DNA of 10,419 bases from CAYLJO01 sp964383905 (GCA_964383905.1 CAYLJO010000215.1:1-10419), one strand, 5' to 3'; positions 1 through 6,896 are shown, numbered from the stretch's first letter. Program-made: numbers and translations. The notes: generated by a model not told the origin, from the sequence alone.

Positions 1-451
1 CATAGCCAGAGACGATCTCAACTTATTGCATATTTGTCAAATTGAAACCGTATTACATGTTTGTAAACACAATAGCTCTAATCACGTCTGGCTTCCAGAA
101 AAGGCGCCTCTCCTATCGATCCGGTGATGGTTGAATGATGGTTAAGCGCGGGCGGAAAGCGACTGTCGCTTCATCGCCGGCCCGTCCTTTGCGTCTTCAT
201 GGCAACGTGGCCGGCCCTGCACCTCTATCACACAGGGCGACAATAACACCCCTTAGTGGAGATCATACGTGGCGCGAGTGGCACGGCCGCGCCGGGCGTA
301 AGTCTGCCGAGCGGCATTGTACTTTTTCAGCCGGGTGGGACACTAGCGGCACACAAATAATGCATGATAGAGTTTGTCAATGGTATAAGAGTGGCACTTC
401 AGCTCCGGGTATTCCGGTAAGTGGCTGACCCACGGCTCATTAAGGGGCTGA
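1..451. other. Gene-poor stretch upstream of purS remnant/purQ
   Basis: I see no gene I can support here. A 97-codon open frame at 135-428 (+) has two adjacent ATGs but no convincing Shine-Dalgarno, no recognisable motif and an Arg/Ser/Gly/His-rich composition typical of chance reading of GC-rich DNA, so I leave it out. The first 90 bases are clearly AT-richer than the rest, which fits a promoter or regulatory area for the genes downstream, but no strong -35/-10 pair stands out. TCTAAT at 77-82 is a passable -10 with only a weak -35 before it. Decayed coding sequence is possible, since a purS stump follows immediately. Confidence 0.5.
58..69. promoter_or_regulatory. Possible operator: TGTTTGTAAACA near-palindrome
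   Basis: TGTTT and AAACA flank a 2-base centre, giving a 12-bp interrupted palindrome in the AT-rich stretch at the window start. Its form is that of a dimeric regulator site. I do not recognise it as a specific known operator. A palindrome of this length can occur by chance in AT-rich DNA, so confidence is low. Confidence 0.2.
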
Positions 452-535
452 GCTTGTGAGGCGGTGACCCGCAGGGCGCGGGAAGTACCTTCTAACCTGG
501 CGGTTGAAGATTATTGTATGGAGATTGAAGCGTGA
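452..535 (+). pseudogene. Degenerate C-terminal remnant of purS
   Basis: In the frame ending at the TGA at 533-535, the last residues read EVPSNLAVEDYCMEIEA. This closely resembles the usual PurS C-terminus, where a run like LLxNPVIEDYxxEIE closes the protein. The stop overlaps the GTG start of purQ by four bases (GTGA), the tight coupling expected of an intact purS-purQ pair. Only about 28 codons are open, because a TGA at 449-451 closes the frame upstream, whereas PurS is about 80 to 85 residues. In another frame, 466-477 reads Asp-Pro-Gln-Gly, the motif found near the PurS N-terminus. The picture is of an N-terminal scrap fused out of frame to the C-terminal tail, with the middle missing. 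PurS normally bridges PurQ and small PurL. A sequencing or assembly error is the main alternative to real decay. The family match is from memory of the motif, not a search. Confidence 0.6.
520..523 (+). promoter_or_regulatory. Shine-Dalgarno for purQ
   Basis: GGAG lies 8 bases before the GTG at 532, inside the tail of the purS remnant. It supports GTG as the purQ start and shows that translation of purQ could continue even though the upstream purS frame is broken. Confidence 0.65.
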
Positions 536-1230
536 AATACGGTGTGATAGTTTTCCCGGGCTCGAACTGCGATCACGACGCTTATCATGTGATCTCGAAA
601 CATGTCGGGCAGCCGGTTGATTTCATCTGGCACCGGGACACGGACCTGAGCGCGTATGATGCCGTCATTATTCCGGGCGGCTTTTCCTACGGCGATTACC
701 TGCGCGCGGGCGCGCTCGCCAGATTCTCGCCCGTGATGAATTCGGTGAAGGACTTCGCCGCGCGGGGCCGCTTTGTGCTCGGCATTTGCAACGGCTTTCA
801 GATTCTCTGCGAGGCGGGCCTGCTGCCCGGAGCGTTGATCCGCAATCGCGACCTGCATTTCATCTGCGAGCACATCAACATCCGCGTCGAGACCACCGAG
901 ACGCCTTTCACCACAACGCTGAAGGGGGATAGCGTGCTCCACATCCCCATCGCGCATGCCGAAGGAAACTATGTGTGCGACGACGCGACCTTTGCCGAGC
1001 TGCAACGGGAGGATCGGATTATCTTTCGCTACTGCGATGAAGGGGGCCAGGTGACGGAAGCCGCCAACCCGAACGGCTCGCGTGACTCGATCGCGGGCGT
1101 CTGCAACGAGGACCGCAACGTGCTCGGCCTGATGCCGCATCCGGAACGCGCCTGCGAAGATCTTCTCGGTTCCAGCGACGGGCGCGGCATCTTCCGCTCG
1201 CTCGCGGCCAGCGTGGCCGCGCACGTGTAA
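532..1230 (+). CDS. purQ: Phosphoribosylformylglycinamidine synthase, glutaminase subunit PurQ
   Basis: This is the class I glutamine amidotransferase subunit of FGAM synthase. It hydrolyses glutamine and hands ammonia to PurL for conversion of FGAR to FGAM in cytosolic purine synthesis. The 232 residues match the family length. The N-terminus has the PurQ signature VFPGSNCDHD, followed by IIPGGFSYGDYLRAGA. The nucleophile elbow GICNGFQ places the catalytic Cys at about residue 86, and MPHPERA supplies His203 and Glu205, so the triad is complete. The GTG start follows a GGAG at good spacing and begins MKYGVIVFPGSN, as expected for the family. The gene overlaps the stop of the purS remnant. 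Its partner purL lies about 3.2 kb downstream, past five unrelated genes. Identification is very secure. Confidence 0.97.
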   Translation: MKYGVIVFPGSNCDHDAYHVISKHVGQPVDFIWHRDTDLSAYDAVIIPGGFSYGDYLRAGALARFSPVMNSVKDFAARGRFVLGICNGFQILCEAGLLPGALIRNRDLHFICEHINIRVETTETPFTTTLKGDSVLHIPIAHAEGNYVCDDATFAELQREDRIIFRYCDEGGQVTEAANPNGSRDSIAGVCNEDRNVLGLMPHPERACEDLLGSSDGRGIFRSLAASVAAHV

Positions 1231-1285
1231 GCATACGACGCTCGGTACATCCTCAGACAAGCGGCCGACGGTTGATTGAGAATCC

Positions 1286-2005
1286 ATGAAACGTTATCTA
1301 CCCTTTGCCATTATCGCCGCCGTTCTACTGATCGCGCTTGCATCATGGGTGCTGCTCATGCGTTCCTCGCGTCGAGCCGGCCCGACGCCGACGCAGGCGT
1401 CTTCTACGCCAGTCTCTTCTAACCAGGCGACGCCCGATTCCCCCCTATTAAACGCTTCTAATGGTACGCCGGGCGCAGAGCCTCCGCACGTGAGAGGTGA
1501 GGCTAATGCGCCCGTCACCATCGAAGAATTCGGTGACTACCAGTGCCCGCCCTGTGGTGCGCTGCACCCGGAATTAAAGAGAATTGAGAGCGAGTACGGC
1601 GCACGCTTACGGATCATTTTTCGCAATTATCCGCTGACGAAGATCCATGCGCATGCGCTCGAAGCGGCGCACGCGGCCGAGGCCGCCGACATGCAGGGGC
1701 GATTCTGGGCGATGCACGATTTGCTTTACGAAAATCAGCCGGCGTGGAGCAAGGTTTTCAATTCGCGACCCACCTTCATTAATTACGCGGGCTCCCTGGG
1801 CCTCGACGTCGACCGGTTCACCCGCGATATGGATGGGCCAAAGGCGGACGCACGCGTGACCGCAGATATGAAGCGCGGCGACTCGATAGGCGTCAAAGCG
1901 ACGCCGACCGTCTTCGTCAATAACCTCGAGGTCCCGGCAGCTAATATGACCCCTGAGGGCCTGCGCGCGGCGATCAATGCGGCCCTGGGCGGCAAATCAC
2001 AGTGA
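1286..2005 (+). CDS. Membrane-anchored DsbA-like thioredoxin (thiol:disulfide oxidoreductase)
   Basis: A 239-residue protein likely to introduce or exchange disulfides in proteins outside the cytoplasmic membrane. Residues about 5 to 25 form one hydrophobic segment acting as signal anchor. A Ser/Thr/Pro/Ala-rich linker follows to about residue 72, and then a Thioredoxin_4/DsbA-type domain beginning near APVTIEEFGDYQCPPCG. The active site is Cys87-Pro-Pro-Cys90. The cis-proline loop is ATPTVFVNN, with Pro207. The helical insert between them (residues roughly 120 to 185) is typical of the DsbA fold. It starts 55 bases after purQ with only a weak ribosome site. Its TGA overlaps the GTG of the VKOR gene by four bases, so the two are probably translated together and work as an oxidase/thioredoxin pair. 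CPPC rather than DsbA's CPHC leaves open whether it oxidises or isomerises. Confidence 0.88.
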   Translation: MKRYLPFAIIAAVLLIALASWVLLMRSSRRAGPTPTQASSTPVSSNQATPDSPLLNASNGTPGAEPPHVRGEANAPVTIEEFGDYQCPPCGALHPELKRIESEYGARLRIIFRNYPLTKIHAHALEAAHAAEAADMQGRFWAMHDLLYENQPAWSKVFNSRPTFINYAGSLGLDVDRFTRDMDGPKADARVTADMKRGDSIGVKATPTVFVNNLEVPAANMTPEGLRAAINAALGGKSQ

Positions 2006-2493
2006 GGGCGAAAGGGAACAGGGCTGTTATTTCCGACACCCCAAGGGCCCCGACGGAAAGCGCCGGAGGCGGACGCGACGCGCTACTCTATGCGATAGCG
2101 GCCCTCCTTTCGCTCGTCGGATTGGGTGATGCGATCTATTTGACGGTGGAGCACCTCACGGGCCAGAACGTGCGCTGCACTGTGACCACCGGATGCAACG
2201 AAGTGCTCGGCAGCGCATACGCCGCCGTCGGCGGTATCCCGCTCGCCGCGCTAGGCGCACTGGCTTATTTTACGTTCTTCAGCCTGGCAACCCTGGCCGC
2301 CTTCGGCTACCGCGGCGCGCGAACCTTGCTCAACATCGTCGTTGCGCTAATGTTATTGACCACCCTGTGGCTTCTTTTTGTGCAGGCATTTGTCTTGCAC
2401 AAGTTCTGCGAATACTGCCTGCTGTCCGCGGCCGTGACACTCTCTTTGGCTGCCATCGTCACCTTCAGACGATTCGCCCGGGCGCGTCAATGA
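2002..2493 (+). CDS. Vitamin K epoxide reductase (VKOR) family membrane oxidase
   Basis: A 163-residue, multi-pass inner-membrane protein of the bacterial VKOR family, the functional counterpart of DsbB: it reoxidises a DsbA-like partner and passes electrons to quinone. After a polar N-terminus of about 25 residues come four hydrophobic segments. Two loop cysteines (Cys59 and Cys65, spaced six apart, in CTVTTGC) and the CEYC active site (Cys136/Cys139) give the four-cysteine relay seen in bacterial VKORs. The family's conserved GIPLAALGALAY-type stretch follows the loop. The start is GTG inside the stop of the DsbA-like gene (GTGA), and its own stop overlaps the next ATG (ATGA), so translation is coupled both ways. 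It lacks the C-terminal thioredoxin domain some bacterial VKORs carry; the upstream gene supplies that role. Confidence 0.92.
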   Translation: MRAKGNRAVISDTPRAPTESAGGGRDALLYAIAALLSLVGLGDAIYLTVEHLTGQNVRCTVTTGCNEVLGSAYAAVGGIPLAALGALAYFTFFSLATLAAFGYRGARTLLNIVVALMLLTTLWLLFVQAFVLHKFCEYCLLSAAVTLSLAAIVTFRRFARARQ

Positions 2494-2927
2494 CCGGACG
2501 GCAGAAGGCCCACCAAATCACGCCGGGCGAAACCGTCACATGGGCCGAGGTCAATCGCACGCACCGGATACAGAACGGCGTCTATCAACGCCGTGGACGT
2601 CTTATCTCGCTGCTCACGGACTTCGGGCGCCTTAACCCCTGCTACCCCGACCGGCAGTCTGAAGCTCCCGGGACGATTCACTACGTCGGCGAAGGCCGCC
2701 GCGGCGACCAGCCATTGAGCCCCGGCAATCGAGCCCTGCTCGCGGCCATAGAGAGCGGTCATGCCGTGCCGCTCTTCAATAAGCTGGCCGTCGGGCGCTG
2801 GCAGCACATGGGATTTTGGCGCGTGCTTGATGCCAGACACGTCTTTGACGAGCGGGAGAATCGGATGCTATGGCGGTTCACGCTGAAAAAAGTATCGCGC
2901 ACGAGGGTTCGAGTCCCGAGTCCGTGA
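2490..2927 (+). CDS. Small SRA/YDG-like (PUA-fold) domain protein, function unknown
   Basis: The ATG at 2490 overlaps the VKOR stop as ATGA, giving 145 residues. I cannot name this gene with confidence. From about residue 60 it has GTIHYVGEGRRGDQPLSPGN, then RALL and a Gly-x-x-Val-Pro-Leu-Phe strand, then a Trp-containing GFWRVLDARH and a final MLWRFTLKKV. The order (Tyr-x-Gly-x-Gly, Asp-Gln-x-Leu-x-x-Gly-Asn-x-Ala-Leu, aromatic-Arg-Val, Trp-Arg-Phe-x-Leu) is that of SRA/YDG domains, which read modified cytosine in DNA and in bacteria often sit beside HNH nucleases. No nuclease motif is present, nor a signal peptide or membrane segment, so it should be cytosolic. The last ten residues (SRTRVRVPSP) run past the likely domain end. 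Family assignment is by motif only; the link to the redox genes is unexplained. Confidence 0.65.
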   Translation: MTGRQKAHQITPGETVTWAEVNRTHRIQNGVYQRRGRLISLLTDFGRLNPCYPDRQSEAPGTIHYVGEGRRGDQPLSPGNRALLAAIESGHAVPLFNKLAVGRWQHMGFWRVLDARHVFDERENRMLWRFTLKKVSRTRVRVPSP

Positions 2928-3049
2928 CCCGCGCGTTTGAGACCGGAAACGCGGAACGCGAAACTTATCCTTCCGTCCTTGTCACTCGTTGCCTGTCACT
3001 GTTAATCTTGTCCTCTTCCGTAACACCCCTGAAAGGAGTCCACTTATTT
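2928..3049 (+). repeat. Intergenic spacer, purine-rich half then pyrimidine-rich half
   Basis: The first part (about 2940-2968) is rich in G and A with GGAA/GCGAAAC repeats. The rest (about 2969-3030) is rich in C and T and carries two TGTCACT copies (2979-3000) and two CTTCCG copies. CGGAA near 2944 can pair with TTCCG at 3016-3020. The layout resembles the spacers before purL and before the aminotransferase gene, though the arms here are poorer. The frame of the downstream redoxin gene is open right through this spacer, but coding there looks fortuitous. Confidence 0.4.
3031..3038 (+). promoter_or_regulatory. Shine-Dalgarno of the redoxin gene
   Basis: GAAAGGAG lies 11 bases before the ATG at 3050. 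It is the strongest ribosome site on the plus strand of the window. It decides the start, since the frame is open for about 60 more codons upstream, and the choice is confirmed by a clean signal peptide beginning at that ATG. Confidence 0.8.
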
Positions 3050-3679
3050 ATGAAGAGACACTATGCGCTCGCGCTCCTGGTTGCGCTTTCTGTTATCGTC
3101 GCGGCTCATGCTGGAGTGCTGCGGCAGGGCGACGGGAAAACTGCCGGCACGGACGGGGAGATCTCCGGCGCGAAGATCGGCGCCGTGATCGCGGATTTCA
3201 GCCTTCCGGACACCGACGGCCAGCAGCATTCGCTCGCCTCGCTCAAAGGTAAGAATGGGACTGTTCTGATCTTTATTTCGGTCCAGTGCCCGGTCTCGAA
3301 TGCCTATAACGAGCGGATGGAGAAGCTCGCGCAGGACTATGGGTCGCGCGGCATCAACGTGGTCGGCGTTAACGCCAACTCGACCGAGCCGGCGGAGGCC
3401 GTCAAGCATCACGCCGCGCAGCATAACCTGACGTTCCCGATCCTGAAAGACAGAGGTAACGTGATCGCCGACAGATTTGGCGCGCAGCACACGCCGGAAG
3501 CATTCCTGCTCGACGCGAACAATCGTCTTGTCTATCACGGTCGCATTGACAACGCGAAAGACGCTTCAATGGTTAGCTCTACCGACCTGCGCAACGCCAT
3601 CGATGAAACCCTGGCAGGCAAAGCGGTCACGAAATCGGAAGCGCGCGCCTTCGGCTGCACGATCAAACGCGTGTCCTGA
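3050..3679 (+). CDS. Exported redoxin, peroxiredoxin-like (AhpC/TSA superfamily)
   Basis: A 209-residue thioredoxin-fold protein. Residues 1 to about 21 form a signal peptide (MKRH, hydrophobic core, cut after AHA), so it acts outside the cytoplasmic membrane. The mature part opens with IGAVIADFSLPDTDGQQHSLASLKGK, the usual redoxin entry, then ISVQCPVSNAYNERM with the key Cys80. HTPEAFLLDANNRLVYHGRIDN carries the cis-Pro region and final strands. The CPVS motif with the following Asn-Ala-Tyr and a C-terminal GCTIKR (Cys203) fits the peroxiredoxin-like group I recall as PRX_like1; Cys203 may act as resolving thiol or metal/haem ligand. Whether it reduces peroxide or moves disulfides is not decided by sequence. 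It ends 2 bases before the TlpA-like gene and is surely co-transcribed with it. Confidence 0.85.
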   Translation: MKRHYALALLVALSVIVAAHAGVLRQGDGKTAGTDGEISGAKIGAVIADFSLPDTDGQQHSLASLKGKNGTVLIFISVQCPVSNAYNERMEKLAQDYGSRGINVVGVNANSTEPAEAVKHHAAQHNLTFPILKDRGNVIADRFGAQHTPEAFLLDANNRLVYHGRIDNAKDASMVSSTDLRNAIDETLAGKAVTKSEARAFGCTIKRVS

Positions 3680-3681
3680 TC

Positions 3682-4329
3682 ATGATGAGACATAAATCCA
3701 TTGTCGCGTCCCATCTCTGTGTAGCTGCTCTACTCTCGACGTGGGCGGGCGCCAAGGGCCTTTCCCTCGCGCCGGTTGAAACGGCCCAAGCGGAGCTGGC
3801 GCTCGTCAAGACTCGTGAAATCGGACCCGCCGCCCAGCCCCAAAAGGGGGACGGGTCGCAGACCGCCAGGGTAGGCAAAGACGCCGGCGTTTCGGTGGTG
3901 CGCGAAATTGATGCGGCGGGACTCAAAAAACTGTTGCAGCGCGACGGGGCCACCAACCGGCCGCTGCTCGTTAATTTCTGGGCCACGTGGTGCGAACCGT
4001 GCCGCGATGAATTTCCAGACCTTGTTCAGATAGACGCGCAGTATCGCTCACACGGCCTCGAGTTTGTCACCGTCTCGCTCGACGACGCGGCAGACATCAA
4101 CACCAGCGTGCCGCAATTTTTGCGGGAGATGCGCGCGCAGATGCCCGCCTATCTTCTCAACACTGCCGAACCGGAAGCGGCGATTATGACAGTCGACCCG
4201 GCGTGGGGCGGCGGACTCCCGGCAACTTTTCTTTTCGACGCGCGTGGCAATATCGTCTTCAAACACGTCGGACGCGTTAAACCGACAGAGCTGCGCCCGG
4301 CGATCCAGAAAGTGATCGGCGATAAGTGA
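3682..4329 (+). CDS. Exported TlpA/ResA-like thioredoxin
   Basis: A 215-residue periplasmic thiol-disulfide oxidoreductase. Residues 1 to about 24 look like a signal peptide with an AGA-K cleavage site, followed by a polar linker to about residue 75. The thioredoxin domain follows: LLVNFWATWCEPCRDEFPDL with active-site Cys104 and Cys107, then FVTVSLDD, and the cis-proline in GLPATFLFDARGNIVFKHVG (Pro180). WCEPC is typical of TlpA/ResA proteins that keep partner thiols reduced, for example in cytochrome c maturation, though no cytochrome genes are visible here. Two ATGs stand side by side (3682 and 3685); either could be the start. It follows the redoxin by 2 bases, so the pair probably shares substrates or a reductant. 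The next gene, purL, is unrelated and lies beyond an inverted-repeat spacer. Confidence 0.9.
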   Translation: MMRHKSIVASHLCVAALLSTWAGAKGLSLAPVETAQAELALVKTREIGPAAQPQKGDGSQTARVGKDAGVSVVREIDAAGLKKLLQRDGATNRPLLVNFWATWCEPCRDEFPDLVQIDAQYRSHGLEFVTVSLDDAADINTSVPQFLREMRAQMPAYLLNTAEPEAAIMTVDPAWGGGLPATFLFDARGNIVFKHVGRVKPTELRPAIQKVIGDK

Positions 4330-4405
4330 AAGGTAACAAGTAAAGTCTTGCCCTTGCCACTGACTTACTGCCGGTCACTGATGACCCATCCCTTGTTACT
4401 GCTTT
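4329..4405 (+). repeat. Inverted-repeat spacer before purL
   Basis: GTAACAAG at 4333-4340 and CTTGTTAC at 4392-4399 form a perfect 8-bp inverted repeat. It extends to AAAG at 4329-4332 against CTTT at 4402-4405, with two extra bases on one side. The repeat begins at the tlpA-like stop and runs directly into the purL ATG at 4406. The interior has two CACTGA copies. No Shine-Dalgarno is seen before purL; the hairpin arm occupies that place. It could be a mobile intergenic palindrome, an RNA structure controlling purL, or a weak terminator (there is no T run). Confidence 0.6.
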
Positions 4406-6892
4406 ATGATTACTCCTGAGGTCATCACCGCGCATAATCTCACCGGGGCGGAATTTGCACGCGTCAAAGAATTACTGGGCCGCGAACCGACGTTCGTCGA
4501 GCTCGGCATCTTCTCCGTGATGTGGTCGGAGCACTGCTCTTACAAGTCTTCGCGCGTGCATCTCAAGCGGCTGCCGACCACGGGGGAGCGCGTCATTGTT
4601 CCGCCGGGAGAGAACGCCGGGGTCGTTGATATCGGCGACGGGTGGTGCGCCGCCTTCAAGATCGAATCGCACAATCACCCGTCGTTTATCGAGCCTTTCC
4701 AGGGCGCGGCGACGGGCGTCGGCGGAATCCTGCGCGACGTCTTCACGATGGGGGCGCGCCCCGTCGCTTCGATGAACTCGCTGCGCTTCGGCTCGTTGGA
4801 TCACCCACAGTATGGGCCGCGCAATCGCGGGCTGCTCGCGGGCGTCGTGGGAGGTTTGGCCCACTACGGCAACGCCTTCGGAGTCGCGACCGTTGGCGGC
4901 GAGGTCGCCTTTGATGACGCGTATGCGCTGAACCCGCTCGTCAACGCTTTCGCGCTGGGCCTGGTTCGCAAAGACCAGATCTTTTTCGGCAAAGCGACGG
5001 GCGTCGGTAATCCGGTGCTCTATGTCGGGGCGAAAACCGGGCGCGACGGGATCCACGGCGCGACGATGGCTTCCGCCGAGTTTGATGAAGAGGCGCTGGA
5101 GAAGCGTCCGACGGTGCAGGTGGGTGACCCGTTCCTCGAAAAGCTGTTACTGGAAGCCTGCCTCGAAGCGATGCGCAGCGGCGCCGTCGCGGGCATACAG
5201 GACATGGGCGCGGCCGGCCTCACCTCATCTTCGTGCGAGATGGCGGCGCGGGCCGGGACCGGGATTGAGCTTGATCTCTCACTCGTGCCGCAACGCGAGC
5301 AGAACATGACCGCCTATGAAATGCTCCTCTCCGAATCGCAGGAGCGCATGTTGATAGTCGCGCACCGCGGCCGCGAGCGTGAGGTCGTGGACATCTTCCG
5401 CAAGTGGGAGCTGGACGCCGTAGTTATCGGCCGTGTCCGCGAAGGCGCGCACATGCGTGTCATTCACAACGGCGAGGTGGTTGCCGACATCCCCGTGGCA
5501 GCGCTGACGGACGAAGCCCCGCGCTACGAACGCCCGATGCGCCCTCCTGATAACTTTGCGCCAGAGGCGGGTGATATGAGCGTCATCGAAGCGTCGCTGA
5601 AGATCGACACTTCGCAGGATCAGGCGATCATGGATGCCGCATCACGCATCGAACCGCTCAACATTCGCGCCGCCAATCAAGATTCGGCGATCACGGGCAC
5701 GGCCAGGGCGAGCGCCGACGGCGGCGCGGATACAGCTCGACCAGCAGCACCGCCGCCCGCGCCGAGCTTTCAACAGGCGGCACGGTCTTCAAACGTAGTC
5801 GCGCTCCCGCAGGCCGAAAATTATAACGACACCGTGTTGCGCCTGCTCGCCGCGCCAAACATCGCTTCGAAGGAGTGGGTTTACAGGCAGTACGATCATA
5901 TGGTCAGAACGAATACGGCCGTACTGCCCGGCGCAGACGCGGCGGTCGTGCGCATCAAGGAGACACGCCGCGCACTGGCGATGTCGCTTGACGGCAATGG
6001 CCGCTACTGCGCTGTGAATCCGCGCGCGGGCGCGAGACTCCTCGTCGCGGAAGCGGCGCGTAACGTCGTCTGCGTCGGGGCGCGGCCGATCGCCATCACC
6101 AACTGCTTGAATTTCGCCTCCCCCGAGCGTGCGGAAGTGATGTGGTCTTTTTCCGAAGTGATAGACGGGATGGCCGAAGCCTGCCGGGCATTCGAGACGC
6201 CGGTCGTCTCCGGCAACGTCTCTTTCTACAATGAAACGGAAGGGCGCGGTATTTTGCCGACGCCGGTCGTCGGCATGGTCGGGTTGATTGAAGATGTGCG
6301 GCGCACCGTTCAGCCCGGTTTCAAGGGGCCCGGCGATATCATCGCGCTGCTCGGCGTCACGCGTGACGATCTCGCCGTCAGTGAGTATGCCGTGACCGTC
6401 GAGGGCCGCACGACGGATGAATTAATTCAAAGCGGGCGCGTGCCGGTGCTTGACCTCACACGCGAGCGGGCCGTACAGGAAGCCTGCCTGCGTGCGGCGG
6501 AGGCGGGACTTCTCCGCTCGGCACACGATTGCTCTGACGGCGGTCTTGCGGTGGCCCTTGCCGAATCCTGCTTTTCGTCTCTCAACCGGCGGGCCGTCGG
6601 CGCTGACGTTGATTTGACGGGCGCGCTCTCCACACCCGCGCGGCTCTTCAGTGAAACACCCTCACGTATTATCGTCAGTTTCGACGAGTCTGCGCTCGGC
6701 GAGATGGAAGAGATCGCCGCGCGTGCCAACTGCCCGCTCACACTGCTCGGACGCACAGGCGTGGGCCATCTTCGCATCGAAGCCGACGGCGAAGAGGTGG
6801 TCTATCTACCCGTGAATGAGCTTGAAGCGGCGTGGCGGGCATCCCTCGGAGGGAAATTACGGACGGAAGTGCTGGCGGCCGGCGCGGAATAA
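4406..6892 (+). CDS. purL: Phosphoribosylformylglycinamidine synthase, small-type PurL
   Basis: The synthase subunit that uses ATP and ammonia from PurQ to turn FGAR into FGAM. Landmarks in order: SVMWSEHCSYKSSRVHLK with catalytic His43; PPGENAGVVDIGDG; IESHNHPSFIEPFQGAATGVGGILRD (nucleotide/metal site of the first AIRS domain); GIQDMGAAGLTSSSCEMA; then the second half with SKEWVYRQYDHMV, SLDGNGRY, VSGNVSFYNET and AHDCSDGGLAVALAES. This is the small form (no fused glutaminase) that normally works with PurQ and PurS. At 828 residues it is longer than the usual roughly 740, largely because residues about 382 to 471 between the two halves are an Ala/Pro-rich low-complexity linker. The start MITPEVITAHNL matches the family N-terminus even though no Shine-Dalgarno is visible. 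purQ lies about 3.2 kb upstream, behind a redox cassette. Confidence 0.97.
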   Translation: MITPEVITAHNLTGAEFARVKELLGREPTFVELGIFSVMWSEHCSYKSSRVHLKRLPTTGERVIVPPGENAGVVDIGDGWCAAFKIESHNHPSFIEPFQGAATGVGGILRDVFTMGARPVASMNSLRFGSLDHPQYGPRNRGLLAGVVGGLAHYGNAFGVATVGGEVAFDDAYALNPLVNAFALGLVRKDQIFFGKATGVGNPVLYVGAKTGRDGIHGATMASAEFDEEALEKRPTVQVGDPFLEKLLLEACLEAMRSGAVAGIQDMGAAGLTSSSCEMAARAGTGIELDLSLVPQREQNMTAYEMLLSESQERMLIVAHRGREREVVDIFRKWELDAVVIGRVREGAHMRVIHNGEVVADIPVAALTDEAPRYERPMRPPDNFAPEAGDMSVIEASLKIDTSQDQAIMDAASRIEPLNIRAANQDSAITGTARASADGGADTARPAAPPPAPSFQQAARSSNVVALPQAENYNDTVLRLLAAPNIASKEWVYRQYDHMVRTNTAVLPGADAAVVRIKETRRALAMSLDGNGRYCAVNPRAGARLLVAEAARNVVCVGARPIAITNCLNFASPERAEVMWSFSEVIDGMAEACRAFETPVVSGNVSFYNETEGRGILPTPVVGMVGLIEDVRRTVQPGFKGPGDIIALLGVTRDDLAVSEYAVTVEGRTTDELIQSGRVPVLDLTRERAVQEACLRAAEAGLLRSAHDCSDGGLAVALAESCFSSLNRRAVGADVDLTGALSTPARLFSETPSRIIVSFDESALGEMEEIAARANCPLTLLGRTGVGHLRIEADGEEVVYLPVNELEAAWRASLGGKLRTEVLAAGAE

Positions 6893-6896
6893 AACG

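Noticed and set aside
241..345. Possible ZTP (pfl) riboswitch upstream of the purine gene (CGCCGGGCG and nearby words)
   Set aside because: Only short words resemble the consensus; the paired core and pseudoknot could not be laid out.
135..428. 97-codon forward open frame
   Set aside because: No convincing ribosome site, no recognisable motif, composition like random GC-rich DNA.
511..1287. 258-codon minus-strand open frame opposite purQ
   Set aside because: Shadow of purQ; the forward frame has a full set of family motifs.
2193..2489. Upstream extension of the SRA-like frame through the VKOR gene
   Set aside because: The extension is Arg-rich out-of-frame reading of VKOR; the ATG at 2490 with the ATGA overlap is the sensible start.
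2899..2924. tRNA T-arm-like stretch GGTTCGAGTCCC at the end of the SRA-like gene
   Set aside because: Only three base pairs of a T stem form around it, and no acceptor, D or anticodon arms can be placed upstream; it is read as coding sequence.
2870..3049. 60-codon upstream extension of the redoxin frame
   Set aside because: It crosses the spacer repeats and would bury the signal peptide; the strong GAAAGGAG and the ATG at 3050 fit better.
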